Assembly (NCBI GenBank): GCA_963735085.1
Contig: CAVTJP010000017.1
Coordinates: forward strand, 62,001-126,000
Origin: DATJGR01 sp963735085
GTDB lineage: Bacteria; Pseudomonadota; Gammaproteobacteria; Pseudomonadales; Azotimanducaceae
Length of the DNA stretch: 64,000 nucleotides
Reading direction: 5' to 3'
Shown here: positions 47,673 to 55,752 of the stretch, piece by piece
Numbering within the stretch: the first letter of the stretch is position 1
Layout: every line of letters begins with the position of its first letter
Program-made: the position numbers and the translations under genes
The notes under the pieces: generated by a model
Seen by the model: only the letters and a program-made list of their open reading frames with translations
Databases searched by the model: none
Told to the model about the DNA's origin: nothing

Positions 47673-48856
47673 AATGCGGCCCCACTGCCGAAAATGCAGG
47701 CGCTGACCGGCGTTACCATCGGACCGGAAATCACCATCGATACATCGGCGCCGTCGACCTGGCTCGTCGATTCGCCCCAGATCTGTCGGACGGCCTCGAT
47801 GTTCAGGCCGAGACCGTGCATGTAGCACTCGGCGAGATTGCCACCACTGGTATTGAGGGGGAGTTTGCCACCCGGCGCGACCAGATTTTCGGTTCGAAAG
47901 AATGCGTTGACGTCCTCAGGCGAGCAGAAGCCGTGTTCGACGATGCTCATCAGCACACCGCCGGTGAAATTTTCGTAGCTCTGCAGTACGTCGACGTCGT
48001 TGGCCGTTACGCGTGCCATGTCGAACAGCCTCGGTGCCAATGTCTTGAACGTCGACGTCGCGTAATCCGGCGTGTTGTGCACCGGTGCAGCGGCGCGGTA
48101 GTGGCTGCCCGCAACTGCGGACAACAGATAGCATGGGGGGTGATCGAAATCCCTGGCGCGCTCTGCGGACACCAGCACCATTGCCGCCGCGCCGTCGTTC
48201 TCCAGACAGCAGTCGTATAGATGAAACGGCTCGACGATCCAACGCGACGCATCGTACGCGGCTTCGTTCAACGGCCGGCCGTACATCACCGCGCGCGGAT
48301 TGGCTTGCGCGTGTGCATAGCTGGCCAGCGATATCGCCCGCAACGCCGACTGCTCGACGCCGTGATCGTGCATGAAGCGTTGCACTTTCATCGCGAACAT
48401 CTGCGCCGGCGACATCAGGCCGTACGGAATCGTGTGAGCGAATTCACCGGAAATACGCTGCCCGCGCATACCCTGACCAAACCGGCCGAACTGGCCCTGC
48501 GCGAGCGCGCGAAACACGACTACGCATTCCGCCATGCCGGTGGCAATCGCCGCAGCCGCGTTGCCGACCGCGGCGGAGCCGCCACCACCGCCACCGCCCC
48601 ATTGCATGTTTGCGAAGCGCAGATCGTGAATGCCGAGCGCTGCCGCCAGCCGCGAAGCATCGCTGCGGTCGTTGGAGAACGACGCGAAGCCGTCGATGTC
48701 TTTCGGCGAGATGCCGGCGCTGCTGCACGCGGCGATGATTGCCTGCAGCGCAAGCTTGAATTCGGCGTCCGGCGATTGACCGCGTTTGTAGTACGGCGTT
48801 TCGCCAACCCCGACAACGGCGGCCCGGCCGCGCAGCGTTCGTTGCGTTTCGGTCAT
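47669..48856 (-). CDS. Thiolase-fold protein, probable Ltp2-like aldolase, no nucleophilic Cys
   Basis: A 395-residue thiolase-superfamily (SCP-x/lipid-transfer type) protein. The thiolase nucleophile position, normally Cys in a G-C-A/S-S context, is filled by a glycine run (MQWGGGGGGGSAAVG). The C-terminal His-Gly region is NTSGGNLAECYMHGLGLN. Loss of the Cys with a DUF35 partner is the hallmark of Ltp2, which performs a retro-aldol cleavage in steroid side-chain degradation. That parallel is inference. The ATG at 48856 overlaps the amidohydrolase stop by four bases. Confidence 0.85.
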   Translation of the reverse strand: MTETQRTLRGRAAVVGVGETPYYKRGQSPDAEFKLALQAIIAACSSAGISPKDIDGFASFSNDRSDASRLAAALGIHDLRFANMQWGGGGGGGSAAVGNAAAAIATGMAECVVVFRALAQGQFGRFGQGMRGQRISGEFAHTIPYGLMSPAQMFAMKVQRFMHDHGVEQSALRAISLASYAHAQANPRAVMYGRPLNEAAYDASRWIVEPFHLYDCCLENDGAAAMVLVSAERARDFDHPPCYLLSAVAGSHYRAAAPVHNTPDYATSTFKTLAPRLFDMARVTANDVDVLQSYENFTGGVLMSIVEHGFCSPEDVNAFFRTENLVAPGGKLPLNTSGGNLAECYMHGLGLNIEAVRQIWGESTSQVDGADVSMVISGPMVTPVSACIFGSGAAL

Positions 48857-50103
48857 CCGCGACTGGCGGCGAGCGCAGCGGTGTCGGTGAACTTCAGATA
48901 GCGTTGCGGCACATCGAACTTGAACACGCGTGCGGCGTTCAAGCCCAGGATCCTGGCGCGCTCGCCGTCGTCGAGGCCGCCCATCGTGCGCTCGATCGCC
49001 TGTGCCGAATGTGGCCACGTACCTTCGTGATGTGGGTAGTCGTTTGCCCACATGAAATTGTCGATCAGACCATGCGCACGGGCGAGATCGAGTCCGGGCG
49101 CATCCTCACCGAAGCTCGCAAAGCCGCGCGCCTTGAAATACTCGCTGGGAAGCGCTTTCAGCTTCGGCCGTACCCACATGTGGTGCTTACGATATGCCTC
49201 GTCCATCGCGGTCAGCGCCCACGGCACCCAGCCGACGCCGGCTTCGATGCTGCCGAAGCGCAACGTTTCAAACCGCTCCGGCACACCCGATGCACACAGG
49301 TTGACGATCGGTTCCATCGTCGGCGCCAGCGAATGCACCGCGTAGTTGATGACGGCGCCGCCGTTGCCGCGCGCGGTGCGCGGATCGCGGCCGGTCGACA
49401 CGTGAAACGTGATCGGCAGATCGGCGTCGGCGATGGCGGCCCACAGCGGATCGAACTCGGGCAGGTTGTAATTCAGGTCTTCGTGATTCGGCGCGCCCCA
49501 GACGGGCTTGCACGGCAGCGACAGCCCCTTGAAACCGAGCTTCGCGGTGCGCTGTACTTCGACAATCGCACCGTCGATATCACCGGAGGCAATGCACGCC
49601 ATCGGGGCGAGGCGATCGTTGTAAGGCCCGAACACCTCCCATGCCCATTCGTTGTACGCGTGACACATCGCCTGGCTGAACTGCGCATCGGGCGTCGCCC
49701 ACATGGCGAGCCCTTTGTTGGGAAACAGCACCTCGCAATCGACGCCGTCAGCGGCGAGATCCGCGAGACGCTCGTCCGGTGTCTTACCGGACTGATTACG
49801 CAACTTGTCTTCGCCTTCGAAAGGCACGTCGCGGATGCGGATCGGCCGAAACCCCTCGGTCTTCTGGAATTTGCCGCCTTTCGGATCGACGCTGACGCCC
49901 GGCAGCCGGTCGTGATAGCGCTTCGGCATCCGTGTCAGCCATAGATCGTTCGGCTCCTGCACGTGGCAGTCGGCCGAGACGATGAAATACTTGTTCGGAT
50001 CTTCGGCGCGCGCAGTACGCGTCCAGCCTGAGGCACCCGGACTGTTCAGGCGCCAGGCGTTGGCGGAATCGATGAATTCATCGCTCGGAGCGCGATTGGC
50101 CAT
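48853..50103 (-). CDS. Amidohydrolase family (amidohydrolase 2) protein
   Basis: A 416-residue TIM-barrel metal-dependent hydrolase. SADCHVQEPNDLWLTRMPKRY is split here as two parts: SADCHVQEP and LWLTRMPKRYHDRL. The Asp-x-His motif replaces the usual HxH. A later metal His lies in ITFHVSTGRD, and the end has WANDYPHHEGTWPHS with the last metal Asp. The subfamily includes decarboxylases and hydrolases of aromatic and steroid acids. The ATG at 50103 is preceded by GGAG. It is the first gene of a four-gene operon with the thiolase/DUF35 pair. Confidence 0.88.
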   Translation of the reverse strand: MANRAPSDEFIDSANAWRLNSPGASGWTRTARAEDPNKYFIVSADCHVQEPNDLWLTRMPKRYHDRLPGVSVDPKGGKFQKTEGFRPIRIRDVPFEGEDKLRNQSGKTPDERLADLAADGVDCEVLFPNKGLAMWATPDAQFSQAMCHAYNEWAWEVFGPYNDRLAPMACIASGDIDGAIVEVQRTAKLGFKGLSLPCKPVWGAPNHEDLNYNLPEFDPLWAAIADADLPITFHVSTGRDPRTARGNGGAVINYAVHSLAPTMEPIVNLCASGVPERFETLRFGSIEAGVGWVPWALTAMDEAYRKHHMWVRPKLKALPSEYFKARGFASFGEDAPGLDLARAHGLIDNFMWANDYPHHEGTWPHSAQAIERTMGGLDDGERARILGLNAARVFKFDVPQRYLKFTDTAALAASRG

Positions 50104-50193
50104 GGCTATGCTCCACGTTTTTGCGAGAGCGGTGATGCTACTTCTATTCGCCGCGCTATTCACGCTTCGGCGGGGCGCGTGCCAGTTGCGTGG

Positions 50194-50224
50194 TTGTAGC
50201 ACCGACGGTGTCGAAATGTATACT
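50194..50224 (+). promoter_or_regulatory. Possible sigma-70 promoter for DUF4397 genes
   Basis: TTGTAG (50194-50199) and TATACT (50219-50224), with 19 bases between, two more than ideal. It lies in the divergent gap before the first DUF4397 gene and would start near 50231. The -10 is good and the spacing is poor. Confidence 0.35.
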
Positions 50225-50332
50225 TGCGCGCTTTCCGGAAAGGGTCTGTGTGGTGATGCGCTCGTGAGGTGCGTGCTTGATGGCGCGATATTGAAAAGCG
50301 CCGTGATGAATAGCGCCGCGGCCGGCCGCGCT

Positions 50333-51706
50333 ATGATGAGTCGCGCAGTGCGGCATCGCGCCGGGGCGCTGGGCGGCCTGTTCACGATGCTTGTGATTGG
50401 GGCGCTGGCGGGTTGCGGCGGCAGTCAAAACTACAATCAGAACAGCACGACCAATAAGCCGATCACCACTGCGTTTCTGCGCGTGGTCAATACCCTGCCG
50501 GATAGTCCGACATTGCTCGCCGGTCTCGACGGCCAGACGTTGACCAAAGTGTCGTTCGCCCAAGGCACCGCGTTGCAGCAACTCACGTCGGGTAAGTACG
50601 CGATCGACGCGCAATATCTCAATACCGCAGGTACCGCCGTTGCGGTGATCGACAAGGAGAAGGTCGACCTCGCCGTCGACGAACAGGCGACGGTCTTCAT
50701 CGTCGGCACGTTGAGCGCTCCGCACACGCATTTGATCGACAACACGAAGTCAACGATTGCGGCGGGCAGTGCTGAAGTGCAGGTGATGAATTCCGTGGCG
50801 AGCCAGCCGAACGTGGATGTGTACCTGACCGATGCCGCAGCGGACCTCGCTACCGCGGCGAAGCTGACAACGGTTGCGTTCGATGAATCCTCGCCGCTGA
50901 CGACGATTCCGTCGGGTGACACCTATCGCCTGCGCGTGACCGCTGCCGGCAGTACGGCGGTACTGTACGACTCCGGTGTGTTTCCGATTGCCAGTACCGC
51001 GCGTTTGATATTTGCGGTTGTCGATTACTTCGGACCGGGCGGCTCCGGATTTCGCGTTGTGCAACTGGATAACCAGCAATCCACGCAGTTTCCCAATGAG
51101 GCGTTGCCCGGCGCGTTTCGCGTCGCGAACATGATCGCGGACGTACCGTCGGTAGATGTCTATGTGGGCGGAATTACCGGCACGCCTGCGTTCGCCGGCG
51201 TCGCATTCGGCACGGTTGCCGCGTTGCAGGATTTCGGGGCAGGTAATCTGGACTATGCGATGACCGCGGCGGGCGACGCGGCAACGGTGCTCGCAAGCGG
51301 TACCGTGGTGCTTAGCCCTGGCGAGACGCGCACGTTGGTGGCGGCGCGCAGCGGCGGGGTCGCGACACGGGTCACGCTGGACACCACGCGGCCAGTCAGC
51401 GGGCGCGGCCAACTCCAGATCATCAACGCGGCGCCAACCGCGGGTCCGCTCGATACATATCTGATCGCCGACGGGCACACGATCGAAACGACCGTTGCGT
51501 CGGCTGTCAACCAGCCGCTGCTGGCAATTGCAGGCGCCGTCGAAGCGCCCGGCAGCTACGATGTAACTGCGACCGCGACTGCGACCACCACACCGATCGC
51601 CGGGCCGACTCCGCTGGTCATCGACGATGGCGGCATCTATTCGATCTACGCCGTCGATGCCGCTGGGGGCGGCGGGCCGTATCAGATCGTGTTCAGCCCC
51701 CAATAA
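50333..51706 (+). CDS. DUF4397 domain lipoprotein (first of two)
   Basis: A 457-residue exported protein. The signal peptide ends in a lipobox LAGC (GALAGCGGSQNYNQN). The mature part has two or three Ig-like DUF4397 modules, each opening with RVVNTLPDSP-, VQVMNSVASQPNVDVYLTD- or FRVANMIADVPSVDVYV-like strands. DUF4397 proteins are surface or periplasmic; the function is not known. ATG 50333 is chosen before the basic signal region (MMSRAVRHRAGALGG); ATG 50306 is also possible because ribosome-binding sites are weak. Confidence 0.8.
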   Translation: MMSRAVRHRAGALGGLFTMLVIGALAGCGGSQNYNQNSTTNKPITTAFLRVVNTLPDSPTLLAGLDGQTLTKVSFAQGTALQQLTSGKYAIDAQYLNTAGTAVAVIDKEKVDLAVDEQATVFIVGTLSAPHTHLIDNTKSTIAAGSAEVQVMNSVASQPNVDVYLTDAAADLATAAKLTTVAFDESSPLTTIPSGDTYRLRVTAAGSTAVLYDSGVFPIASTARLIFAVVDYFGPGGSGFRVVQLDNQQSTQFPNEALPGAFRVANMIADVPSVDVYVGGITGTPAFAGVAFGTVAALQDFGAGNLDYAMTAAGDAATVLASGTVVLSPGETRTLVAARSGGVATRVTLDTTRPVSGRGQLQIINAAPTAGPLDTYLIADGHTIETTVASAVNQPLLAIAGAVEAPGSYDVTATATATTTPIAGPTPLVIDDGGIYSIYAVDAAGGGGPYQIVFSPQ

Positions 51707-51733
51707 CGGCGCCATTGGGCCGTGGAGCGAGAT

Positions 51734-53140
51734 ATGACGAACCAGTTTGCGACTCTTGCGCGGCCCTCGATTGCTGCGATGCTGGCCCTGCTGCTCAGCG
51801 CGATCGTGGGATGCGGAGCCAGCAACACGGACAAAGGCGTGCGGGTGCCGTTGCCGAAGCAGGGCCTCATCCGGGTCGTCAACGCGATACCGGATTCGGG
51901 CAACATGTCGTCGTTCCTCAGCAGTTCGCTGTTTGCCGTGAGCCCGTATGGTGAATCGGCGGGGCTCACGCAGGAACTGGTCGGGCAGTACGTCATGAAC
52001 ATTCTATTGACGCCGGCTGGTGGACTGTCGACGACGCTGGTATCGAATGAGCCGACTAACCTGACTGACCAGGATGAATTCTCCTTCATCATGATCGGCC
52101 CGGCTGCGACCGCACAACTGGTGCGAATCGACAACGTCGATATCGCCTACGGCGTCACGACTACCGATCCCGCGCTGTATCCGCCACCGGATTTCCAGAT
52201 CATGCACGCAGCGACCGACACGGCCGCGGCCGATGTCTATGTCACCGATGCCGCCGCCGATCTCGCGACCGCAACCCCGACCGCAACCGTGAACTTCGGC
52301 GATTTCACGCCGTTGACGCAGCAGGACCCGACGGTCACGTATCGGGTTCGGGTCACACCGGCAGGCAGCAAGACGGTACTGTTCGACTCCGGTGCGTTCA
52401 CCACCGCGAACTTGAAGCGGTCGATCTACATGCTGCTCGACAACTTCGGCCCGACGGGCGAAGCGCTGCGTGTCGCGAACGTGTCCGCAGCCGGCGCCGA
52501 GAATTTTGCCAACCAGATGATCCCGACGTCGATGCGCATCGCGAATATGATTCCCGACGCGCCGGCCATCGATGTGTACCGGGGGGCGGTTACCGGCACG
52601 CCGCTGTTCCAGAACGTGGCGTACGGCACGACCACCGCATATGTACCCATCCCGAACGGTACGGCAACGTTCAACGTCACGCCGGCAGGCACGCCGGGCA
52701 GCGTCATTGCGACCGGCGACGTTGCGGTGGTCGGTGGCGAAGGCCTCACGCTGTACGCGTCGGGGTTGGATGCCAATGACACGTCCCGCTTTGGCGTGAT
52801 CATTGAGAGCTTCCGCCATATCACCGGCCAGGCGCAGTTCCGCTTCGTTGCGGCCGCGCCGAGTGCCGGTATTGTCGACGTTTATCTGGTGACTCCGGGG
52901 CAGCCCATTTCGGACGCACTGCCGATACTTGCCAGCGGTGGATTGCTGTCGACGGCCGCCCCGAATCTGACGCCGGGTTCATACGATCTGTTCGTGCTGC
53001 GGTCCGGCACCACGGTGGAGTTGTACGGGCCGGAGCGCATCTCGGTTGATGCCGGCGACGTCTACAATGCCGTGCTGCTCGATGCGCCGGGCGGCGGTTC
53101 GCCGCTGGCGCTGCAGGTGACGCAGGAAGTGTTGCCCTGA
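51734..53140 (+). CDS. DUF4397 domain lipoprotein (second of two)
   Basis: A 468-residue paralogue of the preceding protein. The signal ends LLLSAIVGCGASNTD with lipobox Cys. It is followed by DUF4397 modules: LIRVVNAIPDSGNMSSFL, MHAATDTAAADVYVTDAAADL and RIANMIPDAPAIDVYRG. GGAG lies six bases before ATG 51734. The two genes are 27 bases apart and share domain order, so a tandem duplication is the simplest origin. The third gene of the run is a membrane flippase-like protein. Confidence 0.82.
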   Translation: MTNQFATLARPSIAAMLALLLSAIVGCGASNTDKGVRVPLPKQGLIRVVNAIPDSGNMSSFLSSSLFAVSPYGESAGLTQELVGQYVMNILLTPAGGLSTTLVSNEPTNLTDQDEFSFIMIGPAATAQLVRIDNVDIAYGVTTTDPALYPPPDFQIMHAATDTAAADVYVTDAAADLATATPTATVNFGDFTPLTQQDPTVTYRVRVTPAGSKTVLFDSGAFTTANLKRSIYMLLDNFGPTGEALRVANVSAAGAENFANQMIPTSMRIANMIPDAPAIDVYRGAVTGTPLFQNVAYGTTTAYVPIPNGTATFNVTPAGTPGSVIATGDVAVVGGEGLTLYASGLDANDTSRFGVIIESFRHITGQAQFRFVAAAPSAGIVDVYLVTPGQPISDALPILASGGLLSTAAPNLTPGSYDLFVLRSGTTVELYGPERISVDAGDVYNAVLLDAPGGGSPLALQVTQEVLP

Positions 53141-54198
53141 CTTCGTCCGACGGTTCGACGCCACCGTCGACGAACCGTCCAGCGGAGCCGTCCGCCGCCC
53201 AATCCGCGTCCGTCACACAGCGTCCGGCGTATGTCTCGCGCCTCTGGCGCCTGCTCACATGGCTGCTCGCGCTGGGTTGCTTCTATCTCGTCTACGGGCG
53301 CATTGCGGCGGCGGCTGCACGCGATTCGATCGCGCCGCTCGACTACCTGACAAGCTTCTTTGCGCAGGTCGACTGGACGGTGTGGCTCGCGCTGATGATT
53401 CCGTACTCGCTGCTGTTCTTCGTCATCGACGCGCATGCCACCTGGCGCGTGATCCGCTGGTTCAACACGCCGCGGATACGCCTGTTGGACGTGCTGCCGA
53501 TCCGCGCCAGCGCCTATATTCTGTCGTTGGTCAACGAACAGGTCGGTAAAGGGGCGATGTCGCTGTATCTGCTGCGGCGCTATCAGGTACCCGGCTGGGA
53601 AGCGGTATCAACGATGATTCTGCTCGGCGTGATGGAGATCTATCAGTTGCTGATCTTCTCGGCGATTGGCGTTGCGCTGTATCCGAACCTCGTTGATGCC
53701 GCGTCGACGATTCTGCCACTGAACCGGATCCTGCCCGGGGTATTCATCGTCGCGGCGCTCTACGCACCATTCCACCTGGCGTATTTTGCCGGCCGCGTGC
53801 TGCCGGCCTCCAAGCTACGCGAGCGGCCGCTGCTGCGGGCTTTTCGTCTCGCGCAGCCGCGCCACTATCTGCTGGTGCTGCTGTTCAAGGCACCCAATCT
53901 GCTGATCGCGGTGCTGGTGTACTCATTCTCGTTGCAGCTGTTTCACGTCGACGTCGGCTTTGGCCAGATGCTGGCATTTCTACCGGTGATCTTTCTGGCC
54001 GCCGCGCTGCCGCTGCCGTTTCATGCCGGTGCGCTGTTACTGTGGACGGTGCTGTTTCCACAGTATCCGCAGGTGGGCGCGTTCAGCCTCGTGATGCACA
54101 CGTTCTTCGTCAGTTTCAATGCGCTGATCGGCGTTGCGTTCCTGCCGCTGGCAAATCGCGAGCTGTTCGGCTCAGCGGGTGCGCCGAACGCGCCATAG
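53137..54198 (+). CDS. Flippase-like membrane protein (LPG-synthase TM-like), probable CTG start
   Basis: A 353-residue polytopic protein resembling the UPF0104/lysylphosphatidylglycerol-synthase membrane domain. It contains LPIRASAYILSLVNEQVGKGA, typical of that fold, shown here as IRASAYILSLVNEQVGKG. No ATG, GTG or TTG exists in frame between the upstream stop (53047) and GTG 53380, yet a coherent first helix (LLTWLLALGCFYLVYGRIA) is encoded before 53380. CTG 53137 has AGGAAG seven bases before it and overlaps the DUF4397 stop (CTGA). GTG 53380 is the fallback and would lose the first helix. Confidence 0.7.
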   Translation: MTSSDGSTPPSTNRPAEPSAAQSASVTQRPAYVSRLWRLLTWLLALGCFYLVYGRIAAAAARDSIAPLDYLTSFFAQVDWTVWLALMIPYSLLFFVIDAHATWRVIRWFNTPRIRLLDVLPIRASAYILSLVNEQVGKGAMSLYLLRRYQVPGWEAVSTMILLGVMEIYQLLIFSAIGVALYPNLVDAASTILPLNRILPGVFIVAALYAPFHLAYFAGRVLPASKLRERPLLRAFRLAQPRHYLLVLLFKAPNLLIAVLVYSFSLQLFHVDVGFGQMLAFLPVIFLAAALPLPFHAGALLLWTVLFPQYPQVGAFSLVMHTFFVSFNALIGVAFLPLANRELFGSAGAPNAP

Positions 54199-54714
54199 CG
54201 CGTAGCCACGGTCGCACATCGACAGCAACGTCGAGACCACGAGCAGCCATGCCGCCAGCCCGACCCAGCGCGGGTCCGGCCCATTGAGCGACGCAGCCTG
54301 GCTGACGACGACGCCGCCGACCAGCACGTAGTAGCCGATGCCGTTCCAACGACCCAGTACGCTCGCGCGCAAAGGTTCACCGGCCAGTGCCTTCGAATCC
54401 CATACGTACTGGGCGAACGATGTGACGGCCAGTAGCGGCAGCAGCACAGGCACCCGACCCAGCGCGGAGAGCGCGGCGAGCGTTATGGTTACGAACAATG
54501 CATCGATGGAATGGTCGAGCAAACCGCCGAACGCGGTGACTTGATTGCGGCGGCGCGCCACGAAGCCGTCGAACACATCGGTGACGACGGCGACAGCGAA
54601 CAGCAACGTCGCGGTGCGCCATGCGCCGAACCAGATCGCGCTGGCGCACGGCAGCGTGACAATCAGGCGCAAGCCGCTGAGCGCGTTTGCCCAGTTGATG
54701 CGACTCAATGACAC
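54172..54714 (-). CDS. CDP-alcohol phosphatidyltransferase
   Basis: A 180-residue membrane enzyme of the CDP-OH-P family with five or six helices. The signature D-x2-D-G-x2-A-R-x8-G-x3-D-x3-D is present as DVFDGFVARRR ending GGLLDHSID, so all catalytic Asp residues are in place. It would exchange CMP on a CDP-linked lipid for an alcohol such as inositol or glycerol phosphate. The start is GTG 54714 because AGGAG lies five bases before it; ATG 54750 or 54756 are longer options. Its 3' end overlaps the flippase-like gene by 27 bases, tail to tail. Confidence 0.85.
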   Translation of the reverse strand: MSLSRINWANALSGLRLIVTLPCASAIWFGAWRTATLLFAVAVVTDVFDGFVARRRNQVTAFGGLLDHSIDALFVTITLAALSALGRVPVLLPLLAVTSFAQYVWDSKALAGEPLRASVLGRWNGIGYYVLVGGVVVSQAASLNGPDPRWVGLAAWLLVVSTLLSMCDRGYALWRVRRTR

Positions 54715-54757
54715 TGTTTCTCCTGTGCTCCCGACGCGGTAGTGTCGCATCCCCATT

Positions 54758-54809
54758 GATGAAAGATCGGGATGAAAGATCCGGATGAAAGATCAGGATG
54801 GAAAATCAG
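54758..54809 (+). repeat. 13-base tandem repeat, four copies, over a start codon
   Basis: GATGAAAGATCGG, GATGAAAGATCCG, GATGAAAGATCAG and the decayed GATGGAAAATCAG follow one another from 54758. Each unit has an ATG, and 13 is not a multiple of 3, so the ATGs fall into all three frames. The third unit supplies the start of the NDUFA9-like gene at 54785. Confidence 0.85.
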
Positions 54810-55729
54810 ACACGCAATCGCCGCATGATCTCGCAAACTCGACGCGCGTTCTGATCACCGGTGCGAATGGCCATCTCGGCCGGCGGCTGATCGCTCGGCT
54901 TGCACCCGAGGCCGCGATCGTCGCGACGGTTCGCTCGAAGTCGGCGCGGCGCGCGGTCACGGCCGCGGCCGCCGCATCGGTCGAGATCGTCGAACTCGAC
55001 TATCGCGACGCAGCCGCACTCAGCGATGCGGCCCGCGGCTGCAACGTGGCGGTACACCTGGTCGGCATCCTGAAGCAGAGCAGGGCGAACCGGTATGTCG
55101 ATGCACATGAGTGTTCCACCGAAGCGCTGGTTGCAGCGGCGCGCGCTGCCGGAATGCGACGTATCGTGTACGTCAGCATCCTCGGCGCCGATCCGGAATC
55201 GCGCAACGCGGCGCTGGCATCGAAGGGTCGCGCCGAACGTATCCTGCTCGAAAGTGGCGTGTCGACCATGATCCTGCGGGTACCGATGGTGCTCGGCGAG
55301 AATGACCATGCATCGCACGCACTGTCAGCGAACGCGCGCCGTCGCATTGCGTTGCTGCTGCGCGGCGCGAGCCTCGAACAACCGATCTACGCCGGCGACG
55401 TCGTCGAAGCAATCGTCGCCGGTATGAACCTGGCAGGGCGCGACAATCTCATATTCGATCTGGCCGGCCCGGAATCGCTGTCACGTGAGGCGCTCGTGCA
55501 GCGTGCCGGCGCGTGCATTGGTACGCGGCCGCGCTGCGTGTCGGTGCCGCTGTTGCCGGTGCTCGGCGTTGCGCGATTGCTGGAACGGTTCATGGCCGAG
55601 CCGCCGGTCACTGCAGCGATGCTGGAGGTGCTCGATCATGACGACTGCGTCGATCCAGCGCGTGCGGTGGCACAAATGGGTATCCACCTCACGCCGCTCG
55701 ATGCGATGCTACGCCTCTGCGTCAACTGA
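54785..55729 (+). CDS. NAD(P)-binding atypical SDR, NDUFA9-like
   Basis: A 314-residue extended SDR of the NDUFA9/YbjT kind. Its cofactor motif is VLITGANGHLGRRLIARL at residue 22. It lacks the Tyr-x3-Lys pair, and the middle has VHLVGILKQSRANRY and YVSILGADPESRNAALASKG. Such proteins bind NADP in quinone or membrane-associated complexes without a proven reaction. The ATG at 54785 lies in the third copy of a 13-base repeat, so the exact start is uncertain. Malic enzyme follows after 23 bases. Confidence 0.85.
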   Translation: MKDQDGKSDTQSPHDLANSTRVLITGANGHLGRRLIARLAPEAAIVATVRSKSARRAVTAAAAASVEIVELDYRDAAALSDAARGCNVAVHLVGILKQSRANRYVDAHECSTEALVAAARAAGMRRIVYVSILGADPESRNAALASKGRAERILLESGVSTMILRVPMVLGENDHASHALSANARRRIALLLRGASLEQPIYAGDVVEAIVAGMNLAGRDNLIFDLAGPESLSREALVQRAGACIGTRPRCVSVPLLPVLGVARLLERFMAEPPVTAAMLEVLDHDDCVDPARAVAQMGIHLTPLDAMLRLCVN

Positions 55730-55752
55730 TCATCCAACCCGGGAACGTCACC

